This document shows, piece by piece, positions 1 to 7,969 of a stretch of 64,000 nucleotides of DNA. Each line of letters begins with the position of its first letter. Position 1 is the first letter of the stretch. The notes beneath the pieces were generated by a model. The model made no database searches. It had not been told where the DNA came from and saw nothing but the letters and a program-made list of their open reading frames with translations. A program made the position numbers and the translations under genes. This stretch comes from Phycisphaeraceae bacterium (GTDB taxonomy: Bacteria; Planctomycetota; Phycisphaerae; Phycisphaerales; Phycisphaeraceae), in assembly GCA_028277745.1 (NCBI GenBank), contig JANQFR010000049.1, positions 1-64,000 of the forward strand, in the 5' to 3' direction.

Positions 1-215
1 TCCCGCTCATGCTCGGCCCCGCCGACGCCGCGCTCGACGCCGCCGACCGGCTGGGCCGGCGCGGCCTGCTCGCCGTCGCCATCCGCCCCCCCACCGTCCC
101 GCCCAACACCGCCCGGGTCCGCGTCAGCCTCCGCGCCGACCTCGACGACGACGACGCCGACGCCCTGCTCGACGCCGCCCGCGGGCTCGCGCCCGGCGGA
201 CGCGACAAGACTTGA
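1..215 (+). CDS. bioF: 8-amino-7-oxononanoate synthase, C-terminal fragment
   Basis: This is the 3' end of a gene that enters the window already open, read in the frame of position 3. The visible residues include AIRPPTVPPNTARVRVSLRA, which matches the conserved C-terminal segment of BioF, the PLP-dependent enzyme that condenses pimeloyl-ACP with alanine in biotin synthesis. The catalytic lysine and most of the PLP fold lie outside the window, so the call rests on this tail alone. Its TGA stop (213-215) lies inside the -35 box of the arsR promoter. The related alpha-oxoamine synthase Kbl is a less likely alternative. Confidence 0.75.
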   Translation, partial: PLMLGPADAALDAADRLGRRGLLAVAIRPPTVPPNTARVRVSLRADLDDDDADALLDAARGLAPGGRDKT

Positions 216-249
216 CATATCATGATGTCTTGATATATTGATGTCATGA
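212..249 (+). promoter_or_regulatory. Sigma-70 promoter with embedded operator-like dyad, upstream of arsR
   Basis: A consensus -35 TTGACA (212-217) and a -10 TATATT (234-239) are separated by 16 bp. A perfect inverted repeat, ATATCA-N8-TGATAT (217-236), sits between and over the two boxes, where ArsR-family repressors commonly bind. Transcription would start about 6-7 bases after the -10, at or next to the ATG at 246, so the transcript is probably leaderless. There is no Shine-Dalgarno sequence. Autoregulation by the downstream ArsR is inferred. Confidence 0.65.
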
Positions 250-563
250 CACCCCCCAGAACCGCCCCCGACCCCCTCGGGATGGACGTGCTCCAGCAGG
301 CCGCCGACGTCCTCAAGGTCCTCGCCCACCCCCACCGGCTCAAGCTCATCGAGCTGCTCATGGTCCGCAAACACAGCGTCGGCGAGCTCGCCGACGAGCT
401 GGGTCTGGCCGCCAACGCCGTCAGCCAGCACCTCAACCAGATGAGGGCCCACCGCATCCTCGACGTCGAACGCGTCGGACGCACCGCCTACTACAAAGTC
501 GTCAACCCCAACGCCGCCAACGTCATCCGCTGCATCCGCAAACACGGCCACGGCCAGGACTGA
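246..563 (+). CDS. ArsR/SmtB-family transcriptional regulator
   Basis: A 105-residue winged-helix repressor. The region from about residue 15 to 90 has the family order: the LAHPHRLKLIELL helix, then a helix-turn-helix with recognition helix NAVSQHLNQMR, then a beta-wing ending in GRTAYYKVV. Only one cysteine is visible, near residue 97, so the two-cysteine thiol switch of the BigR/SqrR sulfide sensors is absent and the metal-site CVC motif is also missing. It lies 4 bp upstream of a persulfide-type reductase gene and probably represses itself and that operon. The ATG at 246 is at the predicted transcription start; an in-frame ATG at 282 is an alternative. Confidence 0.88.
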   Translation: MTPPRTAPDPLGMDVLQQAADVLKVLAHPHRLKLIELLMVRKHSVGELADELGLAANAVSQHLNQMRAHRILDVERVGRTAYYKVVNPNAANVIRCIRKHGHGQD

Positions 564-567
564 TCCC

Positions 568-2271
568 ATGAACCCACCGCTCCGCATCGTCATCGTCGGG
601 GGTGTCGCCGGCGGCGCGTCGGCCGCGACCCGCGCCCGACGCATCAATGAACACGCCCAGATCATCCTCCTCGAGAAGGACGAGCACATCTCCTTCGCCA
701 ACTGCGGCCTGCCCTACTACGTCGGCGGCGAGATCGCCGACCGCGCCAAGCTCCTGGTCGCCACCCCCGAGCTGCTCGAACGCCGCTACCGCATCGACGT
801 CCGCACCCGACAGGAGGCCGTCGCGATCGACCGGGCCGCCAGGACCCTGCGCGTCGTCGACCACCAGACCGGCGAGGCGTACGACCAGCCGTACGACAAG
901 CTGATCCTGTCCCCCGGCGCCTCGCCGATCGTGCCGCGGATCGAGGGCGTGGACGCGCCGAACGTGATGACGCTGCGCAACATCGCCGACGTCGACCGGA
1001 TCAAGGCCGCCGCGACCGACCCCCGCCCCGGCCGGGCGGCCGTCATCGGCGCGGGGTACATCGGGCTGGAGATGGTCGAGCAGTTCGTCGGCCTGGGCAT
1101 CGACGTCACGCTGGTCGAGCTGCAGGACCAGGTGCTGCCGCTGATGGACGCCGAGATGGCCCAACCGCTGCGGGACGCGCTCGAATCCCACGGCGTAGAA
1201 GTGCGGCTGGGCGACGGCATCGCCGCGGTGACCACGGAAAACGGCCGGGCGCGCGCCGTCCGGCTCAACAGTGGGGCCGTCATCGATGCCGACCTGGTCA
1301 TCCTCGGCATCGGCGTCCGGCCCAACAGCGGGCTCGCCGCGGCGGCGGGGATCGCGGTCGACGACGCCGGCGCCATCGTGACCGACGCCCATCAGCGCAC
1401 CAGCGACCCCGACATCTACGCGGTCGGCGACGCGGCGCAGTACCGCTATGGCCCCACCGGCACATCGATGCGCGTCCCCCTCGCCGGGCCCGCCAACCGC
1501 GCCGGGCGCCTCGCCGGCGAGCACGCCGCCGCCGGCCGCAGCGCCCCCATGCCGCCCGTCTACGGCACGGCCATCGTCCGCGTCTTCGAACAGACCGCCG
1601 CCATGACCGGCCTCACCCTCAAGCAGGCCCGACGCCTGGGCGCGCCCCCCGCCGCCGTCACCGTCATCGCCAACCACCACGTCGGCTATTACCCCGGCGC
1701 CCGGCCGATCACCCTCAAGCTGGTTTACGACCCCGCCTCCGGCGCGGTGCTCGGCGCCCAGGCGGTCGGCGAGCAAGGCGTCGACAAGCGGATCGACGTC
1801 ATCGCCACGCTCATGGCGATGAAGGGCACGGTGCGTGACCTGGCGGGCGTCGACCTGTGCTACGCCCCGCCGTTCGGCGCCGCCAAGGACCCGGTCCACA
1901 TGGCCGCGTTCGCCGCGTGTAACGACCTCGACGGCGGCGCCCGCTTCCTCCAGCCCGACGACGACCTGTCGGGTTATCAGGTGGTCGACGTGCGTACGCC
2001 TGGCGAGGTGCGGAAGACACCCCTGGCCGAGGCCGATCACGCGGCCGCCGTCCCGCTCGACGCGCTGCGCGACCGGCTGGACGAATTGGACCCCGACCGG
2101 CCCACCGTGGTGTCGTGCGCCTCGGGGCTGCGGAGCTACGTCGGCGCCCGCATCCTCATGCAGCACGGGTTCAAAGACGTATACGGCCTCAGCGGCGGCG
2201 CGACGCTCCGCGCCCGGGCGCTGGAGCATCAACCCGAAGCGACCAGGACGTCTGCTTTGAACAAGGATTAA
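568..2271 (+). CDS. FAD-dependent CoA-disulfide/persulfide reductase fused to rhodanese (CoADR-Rhd)
   Basis: A 567-residue fusion enzyme. Residues 1 to about 445 are a pyridine nucleotide-disulfide reductase: the FAD-binding GGVAGG near 11-16, the redox cysteine C46 in SFANCGLPYY, the NAD(P)H-binding VIGAGYIGLE near 157, and the second FAD motif DIYAVGDAA. Residues from about 470 to 567 form a rhodanese domain with active cysteine C517 (SCASGLRS). Family members reduce CoA disulfides, CoA persulfide or polysulfide with NAD(P)H. It follows arsR by 4 bp and precedes a rhodanese-DUF2892 gene by 3 bp, so the three form one probable sulfide/persulfide-handling operon. Confidence 0.9.
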   Translation: MNPPLRIVIVGGVAGGASAATRARRINEHAQIILLEKDEHISFANCGLPYYVGGEIADRAKLLVATPELLERRYRIDVRTRQEAVAIDRAARTLRVVDHQTGEAYDQPYDKLILSPGASPIVPRIEGVDAPNVMTLRNIADVDRIKAAATDPRPGRAAVIGAGYIGLEMVEQFVGLGIDVTLVELQDQVLPLMDAEMAQPLRDALESHGVEVRLGDGIAAVTTENGRARAVRLNSGAVIDADLVILGIGVRPNSGLAAAAGIAVDDAGAIVTDAHQRTSDPDIYAVGDAAQYRYGPTGTSMRVPLAGPANRAGRLAGEHAAAGRSAPMPPVYGTAIVRVFEQTAAMTGLTLKQARRLGAPPAAVTVIANHHVGYYPGARPITLKLVYDPASGAVLGAQAVGEQGVDKRIDVIATLMAMKGTVRDLAGVDLCYAPPFGAAKDPVHMAAFAACNDLDGGARFLQPDDDLSGYQVVDVRTPGEVRKTPLAEADHAAAVPLDALRDRLDELDPDRPTVVSCASGLRSYVGARILMQHGFKDVYGLSGGATLRARALEHQPEATRTSALNKD

Positions 2272-2274
2272 GCC

Positions 2275-2829
2275 ATGAACGCAATCACGATCGAACCGGC
2301 GAGACTGAAAGAACTGATCGACGGCGGCAAGCCGATCGACCTGATCGACGTGCGCACGCCCGTGGAGCACCGCGCCGTCCACCTGCCGGCGGCGCGGCTG
2401 ACGCCGCTGGACGCGCTCGATGCGCAAGCGGTGACGCAGGCCCGGCCCAGCGGGGCGGACGGGCCGTGTTACGTGCTGTGCAAGAGCGGGGCGCGTTCGC
2501 GTAAGGCGGCGCAGCGGCTGACGGCGGCGGGGGTCGAGAGCGTGGTGGTGGAGGGCGGCATGGACGCGTGCGCCGCGGCCGGGCTTGAGGTCGTGCGGGG
2601 CAAGGCGGCGATGTCGCTGGAGCGGCAGGTGCGGATCGTGGCCGGGACGCTGGTGTTCGTGTTCACCGTGCTGGGGGTGCTGGTCACGCCGTGGCTGCTG
2701 ATCGTGCCGGGGTTCGTCGGCGCCGGGCTGGTGTTCGCGGGAGTCACCGACACGTGCGGGATGGGGATGATGCTGGCGAGGATGCCCTGGAACCGCGCGG
2801 GATATGCGTGCGGGGTCAACCCCGGCTGA
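2275..2829 (+). CDS. Membrane rhodanese with DUF2892 tail (YgaP-like)
   Basis: 184 residues. The first 115 or so form a cytoplasmic rhodanese domain with catalytic cysteine C69 in the loop CKSGARS. Residues from about 120 carry two hydrophobic helices (GTLVFVFTVLGVLV and IVPGFVGAGLVFAG), followed by TDTCGMGMMLARMPWN, which is the DUF2892 signature. Proteins of this shape, such as YgaP, transfer sulfane sulfur at the inner face of the membrane. The gene starts 3 bp after the persulfide reductase and is the last gene of the ArsR operon. Substrate and direction of sulfur transfer are inferred from the family. Confidence 0.88.
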   Translation: MNAITIEPARLKELIDGGKPIDLIDVRTPVEHRAVHLPAARLTPLDALDAQAVTQARPSGADGPCYVLCKSGARSRKAAQRLTAAGVESVVVEGGMDACAAAGLEVVRGKAAMSLERQVRIVAGTLVFVFTVLGVLVTPWLLIVPGFVGAGLVFAGVTDTCGMGMMLARMPWNRAGYACGVNPG

Positions 2830-2881
2830 AACAGGCCGGGTCTTGATCAGCGTTTGGGTTCACCGGCGGACACCGCCCAGG

Positions 2882-4132
2882 TCACATCTCGATCGGATCG
2901 GCAGGGCCCCGAAGCGGCGCCTCGCCGTGACGCACCGCCCGAAAGAAGTCGGCGTATCGGGGCGCAAGGCGTTCCGGATGACACAGCCGCCCAGCCGACG
3001 CGGCCGCCTGGCTGGCTTGCTGGTAAAAAGCTTCGTCGTCGATCAGACGCTCGACCAGCTCGGTCCACGGCTGCACCGCCATCGGGGAAACGGGCGTCCG
3101 GGTGTCCAGCGTCAGATTCTCCGGGAGCGGCGCAATGAAGCCCGCGCCCGCGCAGGTCTCGGGCAGGCCCCCGCGGTCGCTGACGATCGGCGGGATGCCG
3201 TTGATCAAAGCCTCCGCCGCCACGCGGCCGCTGGGTTCCTGCCACACGCTGGGAACCAGCAGCACCCGGGTGACCGCGAAAATATCGCGCGGCTTCGGCG
3301 TCGACGGCGACACCATCAGGCTCTTATGCCGGCGAAGGTCAAACCCGCCCGCCCGGCCTGCCGCGAGGAGCATGCCGGCCGTGCCCCGGCTCTCGATCAC
3401 CAGCAGCGGGATATCCGGCCGGCGCCGGCCAAGCTCCTCCGCCAGGCGGCAATAAAAAAACACCCCCTTTTCCACCGAGGGGTTGATGAACGTCACAAAC
3501 GGCCGATCGCCCGGCTCGGCGACCACGTCTTCAACATTGATCTGCGTCGGCAGCGGCGTCGACTCGATCCCGAAACGCGCGCGGTAGGAGTCGCTGATGA
3601 AGGCGCTCGGCGTCAGGACCGCATCAACCTCATCAAACCAACGGCGATCCCGGTAGGACGTGTTGTAAAGCCCGAAGACCACCTTGCAGCCCGCGGACCG
3701 CGCGCGGCGGAGCCGGGCGTGGTCGCGCAGGATCCCGCCGTAGGTCAGCAGCAGGTCGGGCTTGAACTCCGACAGCAAGCCATCGAACAGCCGGTTGAAC
3801 GTGCGGTCGTGGGCCTGTTCCCAATCGATCGCGCGGCGTGGCTTGGTGTCGACGACGGCGTGATCGACGCCGCGATGCGTGAAGCGATACACCGGCCGGT
3901 CGGCCCGGGTCTTCATGAAACCGCGGTCGACGCGCACATCGAACCCGCGGTCGCGCAGCCAATCGAGCGGGGCCTGCTTCCTGCCGTCTTCCGTGGCCGT
4001 GACGCCGAGGCTGCGGACCGTGAACCCTTCGCCGGCGAGCATTTCCGCCGTCGTGAGCAGGCACCGGGCCGCGCCGCTGGCCGGGTCCTGCGGCAACTGC
4101 CCCAGGCAGAGCAGGACATGCAGGCTATCCAT
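2882..4132 (-). CDS. Glycosyltransferase family 4-like protein
   Basis: 416 residues from the ATG at 4132; an in-frame upstream start at 4177 only adds an implausible Cys-rich extension. The protein begins with a Rossmann strand (LHVLLCLGQLPQDPASGAARC) and carries the C-terminal GT-B signature, with E299 and E307 in the EPSGRVAAEAL motif followed by GIPPIVSDRGGLPE. It most likely transfers a nucleotide-activated sugar to a glycan or lipid on the cytoplasmic face; donor and acceptor cannot be read from sequence. It stands alone, convergent with the persulfide operon. Confidence 0.82.
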   Translation of the reverse strand: MDSLHVLLCLGQLPQDPASGAARCLLTTAEMLAGEGFTVRSLGVTATEDGRKQAPLDWLRDRGFDVRVDRGFMKTRADRPVYRFTHRGVDHAVVDTKPRRAIDWEQAHDRTFNRLFDGLLSEFKPDLLLTYGGILRDHARLRRARSAGCKVVFGLYNTSYRDRRWFDEVDAVLTPSAFISDSYRARFGIESTPLPTQINVEDVVAEPGDRPFVTFINPSVEKGVFFYCRLAEELGRRRPDIPLLVIESRGTAGMLLAAGRAGGFDLRRHKSLMVSPSTPKPRDIFAVTRVLLVPSVWQEPSGRVAAEALINGIPPIVSDRGGLPETCAGAGFIAPLPENLTLDTRTPVSPMAVQPWTELVERLIDDEAFYQQASQAAASAGRLCHPERLAPRYADFFRAVRHGEAPLRGPADPIEM

Positions 4133-4386
4133 GGCACAAGCATAGTGGCCGCAAGGGCATTGCAATACACCGTGCACTTCAGAAAAACAGGCTAGCCAGG
4201 GTAACCTAAACGTTTGAAAATCAGGTGTTTACCATTGTTTTTATCGGATCTTAAATATTGAAAATATATATCCATCAATTATTCTTAATGGGCCTGGAGG
4301 CGGATCCTTTCTCAAGCCGACCTGGCCGGCCTCGATAACTCACGAAGGCGGGGATTCCTCGAAACCACTCACTGGAGACCTGAGCG
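4133..4386 (+). promoter_or_regulatory. AT-rich intergenic region with a candidate promoter
   Basis: The middle of this gap (about 4200-4290) is much richer in A and T than the surrounding sequence. A possible sigma-70 promoter is TTTACC at 4228-4233, a 17-bp spacer, then TTAAAT at 4251-4256, pointing at the PEP-CTERM gene. A GGAG at 4374-4377 is a usable ribosome binding site for the ATG at 4387. No small gene or RNA was recognised. Confidence 0.35.
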
Positions 4387-5139
4387 ATGAATGCACTGTT
4401 GGACCGCGCGAACCGTATCGTCAAGACCGCCGGCGGGGCCACCGCCCTCGCGATCACCCCCATCGCCCTGGTGGCGGAGGACGCCTCGGCCGAGATCGCG
4501 TTGCAAGGCGGCGCCGAAGTCTTTGAATGGTTCAGCGGCGGTTCGGCGTGGCAGCCGACCACCAACGCCACCGTCACGCCCCTGGCGGCCGTGGACAACT
4601 TCGCCGGCGTCAAGATCACCGGCGATATCGTGTTGACGTCCATCAACGGCAGTTCCATCCTTGGATCAGCTTACGGCGTCGAAGGCGCGGTCGCGGCGTC
4701 GAACGACGTGATCGCCCCCGGCGCCAGCATCCCGGTCGCCTGGGACCTGACCGCGTTCGCGACCGACCCCATCAACACCCCGCCGTCCCTGGTCGTCAGC
4801 CTGACCCTCGACTATCAGGGAGGCGGGAGCGAAACCGCGGAGGTCTTCATCTTCGACAGCCAGCAGGTCGCGCCGACGGCCGGCTTTACCGGGGCCGGCG
4901 AACTGGTCTTCAACACGGGCGGCGAGGTCGTTGGCGGCTCCTGGCGCGTCGCCCTGACCAACTGGGCTTATGGCAGCAATAACAGCGTCGAGCCCGGGGA
5001 AGTGCTCGGCGTCGACTTCGGGACCGGCTCGCTCACGATCGGCGATATCCCCGAACCCGCTACCGCCGCCCTGCTCGCGTGCGGGGTCTGCGCGGCGCTC
5101 GTCCGACGCGGCCGTTTGAATGACCCGACGGGGAGTTGA
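4387..5139 (+). CDS. PEP-CTERM sorting-domain protein
   Basis: 250 residues with no hit outside the sorting signal that I recognise. A hydrophobic N-terminal segment (ATALAITPIALVAEDASA) looks like a signal peptide. The body is Gly/Thr/Val-rich and probably beta-sheet. The end carries IPEPATAALLACGVCAALVRRGR: a PEP motif near residues 222-224, a hydrophobic stretch and a basic tail, which together define PEP-CTERM proteins processed by an exosortase/archaeosortase-type enzyme. These proteins are usually exported and co-occur with exopolysaccharide production. No exosortase gene lies in this window. Confidence 0.85.
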   Translation: MNALLDRANRIVKTAGGATALAITPIALVAEDASAEIALQGGAEVFEWFSGGSAWQPTTNATVTPLAAVDNFAGVKITGDIVLTSINGSSILGSAYGVEGAVAASNDVIAPGASIPVAWDLTAFATDPINTPPSLVVSLTLDYQGGGSETAEVFIFDSQQVAPTAGFTGAGELVFNTGGEVVGGSWRVALTNWAYGSNNSVEPGEVLGVDFGTGSLTIGDIPEPATAALLACGVCAALVRRGRLNDPTGS

Positions 5140-5267
5140 CAGGTTGACGTTGTGGCAACCCCGCAAAAAGGCGGCAAACCCACGGGCCGGCGGGAACCTA
5201 TGATGAAGGCACGCGTCCGACAGGGACCGGGGTTGGAGTGACACGTTTTTTCATCAAGGAGCCTGCC

Positions 5268-6011
5268 ATGCGAAATCCACGATTCATGCTGCTGGGGTTG
5301 GGGTTGTTGTTGCTGGGCGTCGTCGGGCCGGCGTGGGCCGAGGAGAACGACCGGCCGCCGCTGATCGTCGTCTCTGGCCAGGGCGAGGTCCGCGTCAAGC
5401 CGGACATGGCGGTGCTGCGCCTCGGCGCCGAGGCGCAGGCGGACAACGCGGCCGACGCGCAGCAGCAGGTGAACCAGACCGTCAACGCCGTGATCGAAGC
5501 GGTCAAGAAACACGACATCCCCGCCCGGAAGATCCAGACGTCTTCGCTGTCGTTGCACCCGGTCTACTCGCAGGCCAATCGGATGGTGCGAAATGAGGGC
5601 GGCGTACACGAGCCCAAGATCGTCGGGTACCGGGCGAGCAACGTCATCACGATCCAGATCGACGACCTGCCGAAGATCGGCGACGTGATCGACCAGAGCA
5701 TCGTGGCGGGCGCCAACCAGGTGCAAGGGCTGATGTTCGGGCTGCAGAACGACGCCCCCCCGCGGATCCGGGCGATGCAGGACGCGGTGGGCGAGGCCCG
5801 CAACAAGGCCGAGGCGGTCGCCGAGGCGCTGGGCGTGCAGCTCGGCGCGGTGTACGAAGCCGCGGAGTCGAGCGGGTTTCAGCCGATGCCCATGGTCCAG
5901 CCGATGATGCGGATGGCGGCGATGGAGTCGGCCGGCGCGCCGATCGCGTTCGGCGAGCTCAAGGTCACGGCGAGCGTGACCCTGAAGTACGTGATCGCCC
6001 CGAAACAGTAG
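5268..6011 (+). CDS. Secreted SIMPL-domain (DUF541) protein
   Basis: 247 residues from the ATG at 5268, chosen because AAGGAG at 5256-5261 sits 6 bases upstream; the longer frame to 5238 has no such site. A signal peptide runs to about residue 24 (ending GPAWA). The mature part begins VVSGQGEVRVKPDMAVLRLG, the typical opening of SIMPL/BP26-like proteins, and continues with VGYRASNVITIQI. The family is periplasmic or outer-membrane associated and linked to stress tolerance; its exact function is unsettled. It converges on the ankyrin gene across a hairpin. Confidence 0.88.
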   Translation: MRNPRFMLLGLGLLLLGVVGPAWAEENDRPPLIVVSGQGEVRVKPDMAVLRLGAEAQADNAADAQQQVNQTVNAVIEAVKKHDIPARKIQTSSLSLHPVYSQANRMVRNEGGVHEPKIVGYRASNVITIQIDDLPKIGDVIDQSIVAGANQVQGLMFGLQNDAPPRIRAMQDAVGEARNKAEAVAEALGVQLGAVYEAAESSGFQPMPMVQPMMRMAAMESAGAPIAFGELKVTASVTLKYVIAPKQ

Positions 6012-6027
6012 TGCCATTGTTGTAAAG

Positions 6028-6046
6028 CCGCGGGCAATGCCCGCGG
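6028..6046. terminator. Hairpin between convergent genes
   Basis: A perfect 8-bp stem CCGCGGGC/GCCCGCGG with loop AAT sits between the stop of the SIMPL gene and the stop of the ankyrin gene. There is no T tract, so it may act as a weak bidirectional terminator or be a copy of a palindromic intergenic repeat. Confidence 0.45.
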
Positions 6047-6048
6047 TC

Positions 6049-6702
6049 CTACGGGCTCAGCAACGCCGCGAGCTCTTCATGCCCCCGCTGGCGCGCGAGG
6101 TCGGCGGGGGTTTCGCCGTCGCGCGCCTTGAGCGAGCGGTCGGCGCCGTGATCGAGCAGGAGCCGGGCGGCCTCGGTCTGGCCGTGGAACGCGGCCAGAT
6201 GCAGCGGGGTCATGGTCATGCCGTCGACCGCGTCCACCTCCACGCCGCGGCTCAGCAGGACCGTCATGGCGGGGACGCGGCCCTCCTGGGCGGCCAGGTG
6301 CAGCGGCGTGTAATTCCGCAGACCGCCCCGCGCCCGCAGGTCCGCGCCGTGGGCCAGCAGCACGTCGATAATGGGTCGATAGCCGCCCTGCGCGGCGTAG
6401 TGCAGGGGGGTCATGCGGGTGTTGTCCCCCGCGTCCACCTGCGCGCCACGCCAGATCAGCATCACCGCGATCGTAGGCTCATCGAGGTTGGCGGCGACGT
6501 GGAGCGGCGTGAGCGACGTGATCCGGTCCTTGGCGTTCACGTCCGCACCGTCGTCGATCAGCGTCTTCGCGGCTTCGTAATCGCCGGCGCCCACCGCTTC
6601 GTGCAGCGGCGTCAGCCCCGTGTCCGCCGCGATCGGGCCAGCCAGCAGCACCGCCAAGGCCGGCAGAAGCCCGGCCGCGTAGAGGGATGTTCTTTGTCGC
6701 AC
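6049..6702 (-). CDS. Exported ankyrin-repeat protein
   Basis: 217 residues. The GTG at 6702 is preferred because GGGAG lies a few bases upstream and it yields a clean signal peptide (SLYAAGLLPALAVLLAGPIAADTG); the TTG at 6729 would overlap the stop of mrp. The mature protein is almost entirely six ankyrin repeats, each with the TPLHxAA core and a GADVNA-like turn. Such repeats mediate protein-protein contacts; here they would act in the periplasm or outside the cell. It is 23 bp downstream of mrp and probably cotranscribed. The binding partner is unknown. Confidence 0.87.
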   Translation of the reverse strand: MRQRTSLYAAGLLPALAVLLAGPIAADTGLTPLHEAVGAGDYEAAKTLIDDGADVNAKDRITSLTPLHVAANLDEPTIAVMLIWRGAQVDAGDNTRMTPLHYAAQGGYRPIIDVLLAHGADLRARGGLRNYTPLHLAAQEGRVPAMTVLLSRGVEVDAVDGMTMTPLHLAAFHGQTEAARLLLDHGADRSLKARDGETPADLARQRGHEELAALLSP

Positions 6703-6725
6703 AGCGTCTCCCGAAAAGAGGTGAG

Positions 6726-7829
6726 TCAAGTGATGTTGAGCGTCGGCTGCTGGAGCGTTCCGGACATCTCCGCGGCGCTGAGTTGCTGAAGGAACCGCGC
6801 GACCAGGCGGTCGAGTTCTTCGGCGAGCTTGTCGTTGCCGGTGAAGTTGGCGGTCGGGTCGCCCGCGTCGGCGTTGCGGCGCAGGGCCGTATTGATCGGC
6901 ACGGCGCCGAGGAAGGGCGCGCCCTGCTGCTGGGCCATCATCTCCGCCCCGCCGCGGCCGAAGATGTCGTATTCGACCTGGTCATCGCCGATGAAGTAGG
7001 ACATGTTCTCGACCACGCCCAGGACCTCGACGCCCAGTTGCTGGAACATGCGCAGGGCGCGCACGGCGTCGTCCTGGGCAACCTTCTGAGGCGTGCAGAC
7101 GATCACCGCGCCCGAGAGGGGCAGGAGCTGCGACATCGTCAGCGGCACGTCGCCGGTGCCGGGGGGCAGGTCGATGATGAGGTGGTCCAGTTCGCCCCAC
7201 TCGGTCTGGGTGGCGAGCTGGCGGAAGGCGCCGTGGGCCATGGGGCCGCGCCAGATGAGGGGTTTGTCGTCTTCGACGAGCGCGCCGATGGTGACGGCGA
7301 ACACGCCGTGGACGTCGAAGGGGACGATCATGTTGCCGTGGGCCTGGGGCTCGAGCTTGTCGACGCCGAGCATGGTGGGGATGGACGGGCCGTAGATATC
7401 GCCGTCCATGAGCCCGACGCGGTGACCGGCGCGCGCGAGGCCGACGGCGAGGTTGACCGCGATGGTGGACTTGCCGACGCCGCCCTTGCCGGCGCCGACC
7501 GCGATGATGTGCTTGACCCCGGGCAGGGGGTTGTTGGCCTTGGCCTGTTCCTGGGGCCCGGCGGGCTGGCCGACGGGCTGTTTGGGCTGCTCGAAACGGA
7601 TGTCGACCTGCTTGACCTCGTCGCCGAGCTGGCGGATCGCGGCCTCAGCCTCGGCCCGGAGCTTGTGGGCCACGTCGGCGGACGGGTTGGAAGGCGCCAG
7701 GGTGACGCTGACCACGCCGTCGCAGACCGCCGCGTGCTTGACGAGGTTGAGGGTGACCACGTCGCGGTGCAGTTCCGGGTCGTTGACCGTCCGGAGGCGT
7801 TGGAGAATCTGGTCCTTGGTGAGGGGCAT
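6726..7829 (-). CDS. Mrp/ApbC-type P-loop ATPase (iron-sulfur carrier family) lacking CxxC
   Basis: 367 residues. Residues 1 to about 80 form a MIP18/DUF59 domain (RTVNDPELHRDVVTLNLV). The deviant Walker A GKGGVGKS is at 114-121, followed by DGDIYGPSIPTMLG and DLPPGTGD. Mrp/ApbC proteins carry a [4Fe-4S] cluster on a C-terminal CxxC pair that normally follows NMSYF; here that place reads NMSYFIGDDQVEYDIFG with no cysteine. Cluster transfer would therefore need other ligands or be lost. The rest of the family signature, including GRGGAEM, is intact, so this is a real gene and not a decayed one. Confidence 0.9.
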   Translation of the reverse strand: MPLTKDQILQRLRTVNDPELHRDVVTLNLVKHAAVCDGVVSVTLAPSNPSADVAHKLRAEAEAAIRQLGDEVKQVDIRFEQPKQPVGQPAGPQEQAKANNPLPGVKHIIAVGAGKGGVGKSTIAVNLAVGLARAGHRVGLMDGDIYGPSIPTMLGVDKLEPQAHGNMIVPFDVHGVFAVTIGALVEDDKPLIWRGPMAHGAFRQLATQTEWGELDHLIIDLPPGTGDVPLTMSQLLPLSGAVIVCTPQKVAQDDAVRALRMFQQLGVEVLGVVENMSYFIGDDQVEYDIFGRGGAEMMAQQQGAPFLGAVPINTALRRNADAGDPTANFTGNDKLAEELDRLVARFLQQLSAAEMSGTLQQPTLNIT

Positions 7830-7969
7830 GGGGTTTCCCGTAACGGGTGAGGATTGAAGCGATAGTCGGTCGAATCATAGGGAGGGCGGGCGGCGGCGTC
7901 GAACCGATGCAATAAGTCCGGGTCGGCGGCGTTTGACCAACATCAGCCTAATAACGAAAGGAGCCAATT

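Noticed and set aside
523-2427. Long minus-strand frame opposite the persulfide reductase
   Set aside because: It is antisense to a well-motifed gene and has an Asp/Gly/Val/Arg-rich composition typical of GC-rich shadow frames.
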